Shown: piece after piece, positions 1 to 9,366 of the stretch
How the letters are laid out: every line of letters begins with the position of its first letter
Position numbering within the stretch: the stretch's first letter is position 1
From: Calliphora vicina
Taxonomy: Eukaryota > Arthropoda > Insecta > Diptera > Calliphoridae
DNA length: 64,000 bases
Reading direction: 5' to 3'
Assembly: GCF_958450345.1 (NCBI RefSeq)
Contig: NC_088783.1
Coordinates: forward strand, 99,381,302 to 99,445,301
The notes under the pieces: model-generated
What the model was told of the DNA's origin: nothing
Database searches by the model: none
What the model saw: only the letters and a program-made list of their open reading frames with translations
Program-made: the position numbers and the translations under genes

Positions 1-175
1 ATTCAATTGTTTAATTTGAAGAGTTTGGGGTAAATACATTTTTCAAGTGAATGACAAACAGGTTATCTTTTTCAGATAACCTGTCCAGATTTTACAAATA
101 TTAATTTGTCTTTTGAGTTGAAAATTACATAGTAAATAACAATTACTTATTTTTATTCTCTATTTTCAAATACAA

Positions 176-597
176 TTGGTCAATTCACAAGGTCTCTTAT
201 CAGTAATATTGTCATAATGTCTTAATCGGAGCTGTCACAGAATCCAGTCATTGTCGGAATCGGTTTTGAAAACAACAGAAAAAGTAAATTGGTCTTGTGA
301 AATGGAAAGTAATCGGTTTTATATTCGATCTAGAATTAAATTCTTTATCTATTATACAAAAAATTACATTGGATTTCATGAGTCAAATGCCCCTTTTTTG
401 TCATTTTCAAAACCGATTCCGACAATGATTGGATTCTATGACAACCCTGAATATTCCACGACTCGGCGGCCCGGCTTAACCGACTCTTAGGCGTTCGGCG
501 TACAGAGTAGTATTATTTTAGAACATTTTCAAACCATTGTGATATATTAGGACATAATGACAATATTACATGATAAGAGACCTTGTGAATTGACCAA
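176..597. mobile_element. Small MITE (TTGGTCAATTCAC ends), interrupted copy
   Basis: The ends are inverted copies of TTGGTCAATTCACAAGG (176 onward, and the complement up to 597). Three uninterrupted copies lie at 61,315, 62,985 and 63,525, each about 220-255 bp. This copy is longer because another element sits inside it (228-446). The inner part carries the GC-richer GGCTTAACCGA motif shared by all copies. No coding capacity; presumed non-autonomous DNA transposon of unknown superfamily. Confidence 0.8.
228..446. mobile_element. Nested MITE with GTCATAGAATCC ends
   Basis: Inverted ends of about 38 bp include ATTGTCGGAATCGGTTTT at the left and its complement at the right. Comparison with the uninterrupted copies of the surrounding MITE (for example near 63,570) shows a filled site. 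The host reads TAATATT, and here AAT stands on both sides, suggesting a 3-bp target duplication. A related end lies near 30,550. Confidence 0.7.
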
Positions 598-837
598 ATG
601 TTTATTTGTATATAGTGGTGATGAATTTAGGTACAAGGAATCTCCAACGATCTTTCCCTTGTTCTGAAAATTCAATTCAAAATCAATAAATGGGTTATAA
701 ATCTGTTCAAAAAGTATGTTAACTAAAAAGAAAGAACTTAACACGTTTTAATCGATACTTAGATACATATATTTATGTATGTATGTCTATATTTTGGAAA
801 ATTTAATTATGTTCTATTGTAATTTTATTTTTTACAG

Positions 838-961
838 TCACTTGGTGTTGTACTTTATGTTTTGGTTTGTGGAGCACTGCCATTTGATGGTTCAACATTG
901 CAGAGTCTTAGGGATCGTGTACTCTCTGGACGTTTTCGTATACCATTCTTTATGTCTTCAG
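838..961 (+). CDS. Sik2: Sik2 exon: kinase C-lobe part 1
   Basis: Begins after TTTTTTACAG and ends at G/GTAAGA with one base carried over. It encodes SLGVVLYVLVCGALPFDG and on to RIPFFMSS, that is kinase subdomains IX-X. The Trp and Asp just before SLGV, and the catalytic and activation loops, must be in an upstream exon outside the window. Confidence 0.93.
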
Positions 962-3900
962 GTAAGATGGAGCTTATTCATTGCAAAATTTTGGTTATTC
1001 ATAAAATTTTCATAAAACTTCAGAGTGCGAACATTTAATAAGGCGTATGCTGGTGTTGGAACCATCGAGACGTTATACCATCGAACAAATTAAACGTCAT
1101 CGCTGGATGTGTCCAGAAATTTTAGAACTATCGAACATAGCAAAATTCAATGTAAATATGGATGGTACAACTAACATCGAACCCAACGAGGATATAATGC
1201 GCATTATGTCTGAATTCGCTGGCATACCACCGGAAAAGACCAGAGCCAGTCTAAAGAAGAACAGTTACGATCATGTGTCTGCCATTTATTTACTGTTGCA
1301 AGATCGAGTTTATAATAAGAAAATGGCACAAGAAAAACACCAAATGAGTGCAGGAAGTGTTGGTCTTAATAATACCACCAGTAGTAGCACTATTGCATCA
1401 TCGTCATCGTCACTGCCAAAATACGCTGGTGGAAATAAACAGCACACCCTATCAGCCTTATCTACTCTATCGACGTCCTCTGCATCGGCTCAGTATTCGT
1501 CCAAAATAATGTACAAACACAATAGCAAGACATCGGCAGCTGCAGCAGCAGATCAGCATCGGTTGAAAGCGAATCATGTATTGCATGAGGACCAGGTTAG
1601 CAATAATCTGCACCTGATAAAAGAGCACTATAGCCTTTTGTCGAAACTAAGTCGACAGACATTGTTGAGTGAGCGTTCTTCTGCTCCGGGTTCAGGGACC
1701 GCCGAACATTTATTGCACTCGAAAATAGTCGATAATCATCTGAGATATCATTCGGAGAAGAGCGGAGGTCGTACGTCTCGCCAGGACTTGGGCAATAGCC
1801 AACGTCCAATAGGTTGTTCATCTTACAGTATAGACAATAATAAACATTCCATTACGAATCTGAACAGTCGCGACATCGTTGCATCGAATCAGCGTCTAAA
1901 TGGTGGACCACCGGCGCGAGTTATTGACGAACGTTCAATGCGTGAACGTATGTTCAGTGGGGCTGGTGGTATTGCTCATTTCAATATTGAAGAAAGTATC
2001 CTAAAACAGAGCTCAGAAGACTGTAGGCTTTTACTGCAAAAAGCCACTGCCATATCAGAATCCAAGAACAATAAACACCAACAAAAACCAAAAACGACTG
2101 AGGATAAACAAATGTCCGATACCAAACTCAACGAATCCAAACCCCTATCAAGCTCAACTAGTTTCGATTCATCCGCCGTTTTAGATCAGAGTCTAAGTTT
2201 CCGCTACAAAATGTCTGCCGAGGCCACTAAACTATTCCAAACCCTACAGGAAAGCCCTCTGCCTGTAGAAGTAAGTCCATTAACCCTTACAACATCCATT
2301 ATAGATTATGGTAAAACTTAGAGATTTGTCTGTTTCTAGGAATCCGATAGCAAGGAAATTACTAAAACTAAATCAAATGTTACTCTCAACTCAAATGGTG
2401 ATCATAAGTCTCATTTGTCCGATAAAAATCAACTGCAACATAATTCGGAAAAGTACGCAGGGTAACGTAGAAATGATCTAGCGAGTTTTTGTGTAATATT
2501 TTAATGATTTGTGTTTTAGTACAAATGGCAATGATAGATCAACAATGAAAATTTCATCGAAGAAAGTTTCCGCTCAATGTAGCTCAAGTACAGACGAAGG
2601 TTGTGAAACTGATATGGGAGGGACAAGTGATACCAAAGGTATGATAATTTGTCTTTTGATAAGTAACATTTTAATATGTGTGTATATGCAAATAATTATC
2701 GCAGATACTTCGCAATCATCAATCGATTTAAGAAATCAACGAATACAATCATATGCCAGCAGTAGCTCTTCGAGTGGTGTGATCGGCAGTTATTCAAAAA
2801 GCCTAAGTCAAAATCTTAGTAGAGGATCCTCGAAGAGTAATTGTTCAACATTTGAGAGTATTGATTTTAATTTGGTTACAAGCATCGATCTAGCTGGAAG
2901 TCTACCTTCCTGTGCTAGTAACTCAACTCTGGCTGCTTCGGTTTCCGCCGCTAGTGCTGGCGGAAGTGTCAATTCAGAACAATCATCAGAACGTTCATTT
3001 TATAATAGCAATAATTCATGTGTCTATATGCCACCTGTAACAAGTACATCATCAATGTTGTCCACTAAATCGACTCCCTATACAGACAAACGTTCACCGA
3101 TACACTTTAGGTATGTATACATACATACATATATAAACATTAATATATCGTTAGTTTAGAGTGAACATTCGCTCTATTCGCTCTATTTTTTTTTTAAATT
3201 TTAAATTTTTGTTTTCTAAATTTTTTTGGGTGAAAAAAAAATTCGGGTTAAAAAATATTTTTTCCGATTTTGACCCATTGTAGGTCCAACTTACTATGGT
3301 CTTATATACGTCTTTGCAAAGGTCTTTGAAATATCTATCATTAGATAACCATATTGTCTATATTAATGACTTAGTAATCCAGATATAGGTAAAAAATCGA
3401 GGTTGTCATGTTTTTTTCCCATTTGTGCACCGATTTCTTGAAAGCGTGTCTGACAGAATTATTGAAGATTTGGATCCCGAAGATTTCAGGGGTCTTCAGA
3501 AAATTAATCGACTCCTCTATCTATAAGGATCCAGAATATATATACTTTATAGGGTCGGAAATGAAAAATGTGGAAATTACAAACGGAATGACAAACTTAT
3601 ATATACCCTTCTCACGAAGGTGAAGGGTATAATAAGCTTTCATTTTAATATTTCTCTAAATATGTATGTTAATTTTGTTCCTACATTTCTTGTTCTAGTA
3701 ACCTGAGACACGTTAATGGTCTGGCGATTTTTTAATAACTTTAACATTTTTTATTCAAGTTTTGTATTTTGTATATTATTAGAACGACAATTACGTACAC
3801 ATTTCGATTATTTTAAACAAATTTGCAAAATTAATTATTAATGGCAAACTTGAAAAAATTGCATTTTTCACCTTCTAAATGCATCTCAAAACTTCAGCGT

Positions 3901-6900
3901 CGTTGCGGCACCAGTTAACGTTATCCTATCATCCTAATATTTTACACAACGTATACATAGATTAATTCTGGAGGGGGTTGGGGGAACGATCAAAATTAGC
4001 AATTTTATTTTTTTGGAACACTCTAATATACAACCACCAGCAATATAATATTTATGAGCACCGATTGTTGTGCGTTTTGTAGAAAAATACATATCTATTT
4101 CACCCTATTTGGTTAATTTTAAATTTAACATTGCTAGAGCATGAGGCCTTATATAGGATGTAAACTGTTTTTTTGCGCACACTTTTTGGCATTTATGATA
4201 CGTCTACTCCGGCAAATCATCATGAATAGATTTAATTTGAAAATCAGTCATCGATTCGCGCTACTTATAGTCGACTGTGTTCAGCGATTTTTGGCTTAAC
4301 GGCTTTTTTAAATAAAATTTGCCTCATTTGGAGTGAGACTGAAAAATGCACATCATCTGATATTATTTCATCAAAAATGAAGCCGGATCACGTGTAACGG
4401 TCAATGAGAGTATGGATGACATTTATACGGGCGAGATGTGGTTTCAACAGGATGGCGCTACTTGTCATACGGTGACCGCAACCATCAATTTATTGAAATC
4501 AAAATTTGGCGATAACTTGATTTCGAGAAATGGACATGTCAATTGGTCTCCAAGGAATATTTCCTGTGGGACCATGTGAATTCACTAGTTTATGTTGATT
4601 CGTGACGCGGTAGCCCTATGCCCTAAATAATTTTCAAATGTTAATGACATGTATTGATTTGGAATACAATTTTTTATTAAAATTTACTTTTTTGTGTTAA
4701 TTTTTACAATTTTAAGTTCTATAGGTCTTAAAAAACACTCTTTATAATTAATAGATCGATAATTACAAAACCCATATGCATAATAAATTTGTATATTTTA
4801 CATGTGTGCATTATATGGGACTATGAAATGATCGTTACAAAACCAATAGCATAATTTTTGAATACAACTGATCTGTATAAAATTTTGGTTCGATATTTCT
4901 ATTTTTATGATTTCGGAAGTGGTTCTTATATGGGAAATATGAGCAGTAATGGGCAGATCTTCATAAAATTAAGTGCGGTAATTAAGTTCTTGTCTACACG
5001 CAGAGAAAAAATATAGTTGGGCATGGTTACTGTAACTATTTAAATGGTTACAGTAACCATGCCCAATTATATTTTTTCTCTGCGTGTACATGAATTATTG
5101 ATGTCGAATTAGAAACTGATTATGATATTTATAAGAGTATAGGACTAGAAAAAACAAAAGTTAATTTTCTTACTACTTTGCACGAGCTAAATTACAGCTC
5201 AGAGTTGGTAATGTAAAGTGTGTCCATTTATTAAAATTTCATTGATTATATACTAAATTATTGCTTACATTGCATTTTAACCTAAAGTGGAGAATGTAGC
5301 AGTTGGACGGAACATTGGTCTTCTCCAAACTGTTACACTGCCGTCCGATTAAAAAATATTATCTAAGATTCCGTTCCAGAAATCTTCAGATTTATTTTTG
5401 TAAGATTGTTTGTAAGTATTTTTCAATCGGACGACAGAGTAAGAGTTTAGAGAAGGCCAAACACTGAATTGGAAAAGAACAATGTAGTAAACACTATCAA
5501 ACATGGTGGAGGAGGGGTCATGTTGTGTGGTTGTATGGCTGCATCTGGTGTAGGAAACTTAGTTTTCATCGACGGTTCAATGGAAAAAACAGTGTACCTT
5601 AATATTTTAAAAGAAAACCTACTACAATGCGTTCTAAAATTAAAACTTGGGAACATTTATATTATCAACAGTACAATGACCCCTAACACACAGCCCATGA
5701 CGTCCGAATATGGACAGTGTATCATGTTCCCCACATTCTCCCAACTCCTCCGCAATCATCTGACATGAATCCCATAGAACATCTGTAGGATAAATTGGGC
5801 GGAAGTGTAGGAAAGCACCATATTATTAGTAAGACTTAACTTAAAGAATTCCTGTTACAAAAATGGCAAAATATTGAAGCCGACGTCACCAAAAATTGGT
5901 CGATTCAATGCCAAGACAATTAAAAGAAGTCATTAAAAAGATAGGCTACTCCACAAACTATTAAAAAAAACTATTTTCCTATTAAAAATTAGAAAGTGTG
6001 TGAAAATTTTTGTCCCCTTAAAATCGAACTTCGAAACATTAGTTAATTTGTTTTCTGAAATGTGCCAACTTACATATATGTAAATAAATATTTTTTTGAA
6101 ACCCGTACGAAAGTTGTGGCCTTCGTTTAAAAAATATGGAAGTTTAAAGTTAAATCTGTATGTAGCTAGATCGTCTTAGAATTTTATATGTTACAAACTC
6201 AATGACAAAAGTCTAAAGAACAAAGGTTAAAAATTGAACTTGTTTTTACAAATCTTCTATGAAGTAAATATTCCATATACATATGTATGTATATTAGGGT
6301 GGCCCCGTTTGTATGGAGAAAAAATAAGGTATCGATGTTCCCGCCTAAAATGAAAATTTGATTCATTCTAAGACTACGTTTTGAAATTTTTTCGTCCTGG
6401 GGTCAATATTTGGCGAGCTGGATCAAAGGATAAAAAGGTCCTTTTTTGAGGTTTTTTACATTTTTTCCATATTTCTTCCAAAGGAAGTATATGTAAATTT
6501 GGTATCATATGAAAGGTCTTTGAGAACGCATTGAATTAGTTAAAAGAAATTTAAAAAAAAAAAATTTTAATTAAAAAATTTTAAAAATTTTCGACAAAAT
6601 TTTAGTTTTTTTTAATTTTTTCATAGAATTTATTCAAATACATAGATGAAATTTCTTGATCATAAACATCATGTAATTTCACCGAAATGGTTTTTCTCGT
6701 TTTTTAAAATTCAATCCAGTTCAATGTTTATTCAAATTTGTTTAAACCTAATTTCATCCCTATCTGACAATCTCTGTACTCAATTCATAGTATATGTATG
6801 GGCATCAAAATAACTCAAATTTTATAAGCTTTCCATCGATGTATAAATTCTTATACTTTTCTTTTGTTACACTACGAATATTTAAATTTAAGCTAAAACA

Positions 6901-8993
6901 TTTACTATACATCGCGCTATAATGATTATTTTAATGTTATTCCTTTGGAATGTTGTTGTTAATTTTAAGTAACATGTGAAAAACTGCTTAACAGATAGGG
7001 ATGAAATTGGGTTTAAACAAATTTGAATAAACATTGAACTGGACTGAATTTTAAAAAACGAGAAAAACCATTTCGGTGAAATTACATGATGTTTATGATC
7101 AAGAAATTTCATCTATGTATTTGAATAAATTCTATGAAAAAATTAAAAAAAACTAAAATTTTGTCGAAAATTTTTAAAATTTTTTAATTAAAAATTTTTT
7201 TTTTTAAATTTATTTTAACCAATTGAATGCGTCTCTCAAAGACCTTTCATATGATACCAAATTTACATATACTTCCTTTGGAAGAAATATGGAAAAAATG
7301 TAAAAAACCTCAAAAAAGGACCTTTTTATCCTTCGATCCAGCTCGCCTAATATTGACCCCAGGACGAAAAAAATTCAAAACGTAGTCTTAGAATGAATCA
7401 AATTTTCATTTTAGGTGGGAACATCCGCAACTTAAATTTTGGGGCCACCCTAATGTATATATTACAATATATATTAATTTTTTATGAAATGCATATATCC
7501 TCTTAGTCATTGAAATAACCAAAACTCATGATAACTCAATTATATTTCTAATTAAATTTTCTATGTGACTTAATAGGGAAGGACGTCGAGCGAGTGATGG
7601 CTTAGTGGCACAAGGTATTGTAAGTGCTGCGGGTCCTCTACATAATGGCACAGCGTATGGTAGTTATAGGTACGACACCCATAAACGAAATGGATGGCTT
7701 GAACTACAACAGCTGCAGAGAGAAGCACACACCCTTAAATCTAAGTACAGATCAAATCTGCCATTAGATGAATTCAATAATTGTCAATTTCAACATAGTC
7801 AATTCTATACACTGTCAAACAGAATACCTGTAGAATTCCATCAGCCATATTCGCCACATGTAGTGCGTGCAATGGAAAATATGGAGAATTTTCCTGATAA
7901 AAATGGCACAATTCATCCGTCATTGTATCATTATTTGCGTTTGGATGCAGCAAATGCTGTATATGCAGGCAGTATGCCAAGAGCCCACCACGAAGGTTTG
8001 CTCTACAGTCAATTGAATGCGGCAGCCATGTTGCCCATGCAAAAACCACCGCTGCAACAGCAATTACTGCAGCACAGATTGCTGCAACAGAAGCGACAGC
8101 TATTTCAAAAACAATACGCCTTGGAAGCGCAACTGTCACGGCCACATCACATTCTAAGGGAGCATGGCTACAAATTAAGTCCACATCCACATGTTTTGCC
8201 CATTACGCCAACATCCACGCCACCGCCTCAACCCATGCCGCATCCTGATGAACTAATGGAGTTGCACATGCTCGAACGCAGTGGCAAACTCCATCACAAC
8301 TCGTTGGCACCATTAACGCCCTACTCCAGCAACCACCACGCCGCCCTTAATAATCATTACATGAAAACCACATATATTAAACAGCAATCGGCCGATGTGG
8401 CTGTCCTACCAATGACCCGAAGCAGAAGTCCCAATATTAGTCGACATGCTTCGGAAACGTGGAATTCTTTAAGTGCAGCGACCATTGTGCACAAGAAAAT
8501 GTCACCGGTCAAAATGGAGAATGGAACGAGTCGTGGATCAGCGTCTACGCCCACATCTGTGTTAGCACCACCACCACCACCACCGACATCACATGCATAC
8601 CATGTAATTGTTAATCCATCATACGTTATATTTCGAAATTATTAATTGGTCAACTGTATGTTTCTCTTTTTTTTCTTTTTCATGCAGCCAACATCTTCAT
8701 CAACTTCATCCTCAACTCCACCGCCGCCACATCATCCCTCATCATCATCACTAACACTCTCATCACCACCTGCCACACCATTATCATCATCATCGTCACT
8801 GGCACTGGCACCACCAACTGCATCTTCGCTGTCATTGACAAAGCAATCATCTTCCAACTCATCCTCGTCATCGTCCTCATCTTCATCATGCACAACAGCA
8901 ACAAATTTATATACACCGAATTGGCAGACTGTCATTAAACCGCTTAGCGAAAGTCCTATTTTAGAAATGGCCGAGCACATGGAATCTGTTTAA
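838..8993 (+). CDS. Sik2: Salt-inducible kinase, Sik2-type (3' portion, seven exons)
   Basis: Serine/threonine kinase of the AMPK-related SIK family; family members are activated by LKB1, restrained by PKA phosphorylation and 14-3-3 binding, and control CREB coactivators and class IIa HDACs. Exons 838-961, 1024-2270, 2340-2461, 2520-2638, 2705-3110, 7577-8603 and 8688-8993 all have GT-AG borders and join in frame to 1,116 codons plus stop. Visible in order: kinase C-lobe starting SLGVVLYVLVCGALPFDG, UBA-like segment (NEDIMRIMSEFAG to LLLQDRV), STDEGCETDMG block as in mammalian SIK2 (SIDEGLET), FREGRRASDG phosphorylation site, a Gln-rich helix (QQQLLQHRLLQQKRQ) also found in mammalian SIK2, then Ser/Pro-rich tail. 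The N-terminal kinase exons lie upstream of the window. Kinase-end wording fits fly Sik2 better than Sik3; paralogue choice is from memory. Confidence 0.93.
1024..2270 (+). CDS. Sik2: Sik2 exon: kinase end, UBA-like segment, Ser-rich linker
   Basis: Completes the Glu codon of SSECEHLIRRMLVLEPSRR, ending the kinase domain at HRWM. A UBA-like segment follows (about 1,185-1,310: EDIMRIMSEF, LKKNSYDHVSAIYLLLQ). The rest is low-complexity and rich in Ser, Asn, His and Lys. KQHTLSALS near 1,440 may correspond to the mammalian RRHTLSEV site (weak). The exon ends in phase 0 at GAA/GTAAGT; the open frame runs on into the intron to a stop at 2,319-2,321. Confidence 0.92.
2340..2461 (+). CDS. Sik2: Sik2 exon: polar linker
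   Basis: Phase-0 start after GTTTCTAG, GT donor at 2,462 with two bases carried. Encodes a polar Lys/Ser/Asn-rich stretch (ESDSKEITKTKSN) without a recognisable domain. Included because the reading frame is kept on both sides. Confidence 0.85.
2520..2638 (+). CDS. Sik2: Sik2 exon: STDEGCETDMG block
   Basis: Short exon between TTTTAG and G/GTATGA. STDEGCETDMG aligns with the SIDEGLETEGE block of mammalian SIK2, which supports both the exon and the family assignment outside the kinase domain. Confidence 0.88.
2705..3110 (+). CDS. Sik2: Sik2 exon: Ser-rich region up to SPIHFR
   Basis: Starts after ATTATCGCAG and ends at AG/GTATGT with two bases carried. Ser-rich. The last residues, KRSPIHFR, together with the next exon make SPIHFREGRRASD, matching mammalian SPVSFREGRRASD. 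This proves the join across the 4.5-kb intron. Confidence 0.92.
3180..3640. repeat. Dispersed repeat with GGGTCGGAAATG and AGGGTATA hairpin end
   Basis: Shares long stretches with 35,510-35,760 (CCATTGTAGGTCCAACTTAC and following). The right end forms a hairpin, TATACCCTTC and GAAGGGTATA. The same family is recognisable at 23,885-24,388 and 51,930-52,205. Sequences like this are common in fly genomes; I do not assign a superfamily. Confidence 0.65.
3705..3905. repeat. Fragment of the GAGTG foldback family
   Basis: Matches parts of the palindromic elements at 16,421-18,848 and 45,968-46,914, such as CAATTACGTACACATTTCGA and the motif around CACGTTAATGGTCTGG. Both natural ends are missing. Confidence 0.6.
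4185..4746 (+). pseudogene. Mariner-superfamily transposase relic (internally deleted)
   Basis: Translation around 4,430-4,560 gives EMWFQQDGATCHT followed by ATINLLKSKFGDNLISRNG and VNWSPR, the block around the second catalytic Asp of a Tc1/mariner-type (DDE) transposase. The expected SCDLTPLDYFLWGYVK continuation is broken up (TTCCTGTGGGACCATGTG). The N-terminal part is nearly all missing. The copy at 53,937-54,230, with a 3' tail at 54,834-54,905, shares the same internal deletion and the same downstream tail (TTTTTGTGTTA...TTCTATA). This indicates a deleted subfamily rather than independent decay. Confidence 0.8.
4997..5086. mobile_element. 90-bp palindromic MITE with TA duplication
   Basis: Nearly perfect inverted repeat: CACGCAGAGAAAAAATATA and GTTGGGCATGGTTAC on the left, mirrored on the right, around TTTAAA. 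TA flanks both sides (4,995 and 5,087). It would form a stable 40-bp stem in the Sik2 pre-mRNA. Confidence 0.8.
5316..5457. repeat. Imperfect inverted repeat
   Basis: GTCCGATTAAAAAATA and its upstream GTTACACTG are mirrored by TATTTTTCAATCGGAC and CAGAGTAAG. About 40-bp arms with several mismatches. It directly precedes the Tc1 relic and may be one of that element's ends or a separate small insertion. Confidence 0.55.
5440..5945 (+). pseudogene. Tc1-like transposase relic
   Basis: The open part (KHGGGGVMLCGCMAASGVG, then GSMEKTVYLNILKENL) is the central catalytic core of Tc1 transposases. About 60 residues later a frameshift moves to the frame reading NDP*HTAHD, where functional relatives have DNDPKHT. 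It continues with SSDMNPIEHL, the conserved Pro-Asp-x-Asn-Pro-Ile-Glu block. At least three stops follow (after EHL, after SKT and further on). The N-terminal DNA-binding half is absent. Not functional. Confidence 0.88.
6292..7455. mobile_element. 1.16-kb hairpin element with arms of about 450 bp
   Basis: Left arm about 6,292-6,772 and right arm about 6,991-7,455 are inverted copies at roughly 95% or better over most of their length. For example GGGGTCAATATTTGGCGAGC and AAAGGAAGTATATGTAAATT are both mirrored. Ends are ATTAGGGTGGCCCC and the complement, flanked by TA, as in Tc1/mariner-type MITEs. The spacer is about 218 bp. The short open frames inside are mirror images of each other and not genes. 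It sits wholly inside the Sik2 intron. Confidence 0.88.
7577..8603 (+). CDS. Sik2: Sik2 exon: RRAS phosphorylation site and Gln-rich helix
   Basis: After TTAATAG the first base completes Arg, then EGRRASDGLVAQGIV follows. The Ser codon is 7,593-7,595; the equivalent mammalian SIK2 Ser587 is a PKA target that recruits 14-3-3. Around 8,045-8,130 a Gln/Leu/Lys/Arg-rich helix (LQQQLLQHRLLQQKRQLF) matches mammalian SIK2. Further on are RHAS and SPNIS motifs, and a Pro run. The exon ends CAT/GTAATT in phase 0. If the intron were retained, the frame would stop at 8,643-8,645 after CHVIVNPSYVIFRNY-like residues. Confidence 0.93.
8688..8993 (+). CDS. Sik2: Sik2 last exon: Ser/Thr/Pro-rich tail
   Basis: Begins after TTCATGCAG in phase 0 and encodes Ser, Pro and Thr runs, then a normal-complexity C-terminus, WQTVIKPLSESPILEMAEHM, ESV and TAA. 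The TC-rich codons look like microsatellite expansion within coding sequence. Antisense open frames over this stretch are artefacts of the TCA repeats. Confidence 0.87.
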   Translation, partial: PTSSSTSSSTPPPPHHPSSSSLTLSSPPATPLSSSSSLALAPPTASSLSLTKQSSSNSSSSSSSSSSCTTATNLYTPNWQTVIKPLSESPILEMAEHMESV

Positions 8994-9366
8994 GAGCACA
9001 TACCGCATCCTATATATACTCTCTATCTCTCTCTCTCCCTCTCAATTATTTTCCTACTCTACTCCTACATCGTAAATCAATCAATCAATCGATCAATTAT
9101 TTATTTTACTTTTTATTTGCAAAAATACTAGTATTTAATCATTATGTATGTAATTACTTAGTTAACAACAACGACAACAACAACTCTCAATTAGTATTTA
9201 CTAGTGTTTTAATGGTTTTAATTCAATTACATACATAAATTCATATTTAATAACATCGCTGGAGATGATGATAAATCACAGATTAATGATCTCATATTGA
9301 AACTAAATTATGTTTTCTAACAAATGAGTTTTAAATAATTTGTATTTAGGAAACGAATTAACGACG
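8994..9366 (+). other. Sik2: Probable Sik2 3' UTR start
   Basis: Directly follows the stop. TC-rich tract (CTCTCTCTCTCCCTC), CAACGACAACAACAAC repeats and AT-rich sequence, interrupted at 9,367 by a foldback transposon. No convincing AATAAA plus cleavage context before the insertion. The true end of the transcript may lie in the element (AATAAA near 9,650) or beyond it. Confidence 0.5.

Larger units (their letters stand above)
3111..7576 (+). other. Sik2: Sik2 intron filled with transposon relics
   Basis: A 4,466-bp intron (GTATGT...TTAATAG). It contains a dispersed repeat (about 3,180-3,640), a fragment of the foldback family (about 3,705-3,905), a mariner-like transposase relic, a 90-bp perfect palindrome, a Tc1 transposase relic and a 1.16-kb hairpin element. 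No additional exon was recognised. Confidence 0.85.

Noticed and set aside
251..490. 79-codon open frame
   Set aside because: It lies across the border of two nested MITEs and matches no protein; the frame is not kept in other copies.
6888..7112. 74-codon minus-strand frame
   Set aside because: It is one arm of the hairpin element; the other arm contains the same sequence with stops.
8680..8980. Antisense frames rich in Met or Asp/Glu
   Set aside because: Shadow translations of the TCA/TCC-rich last Sik2 exon.
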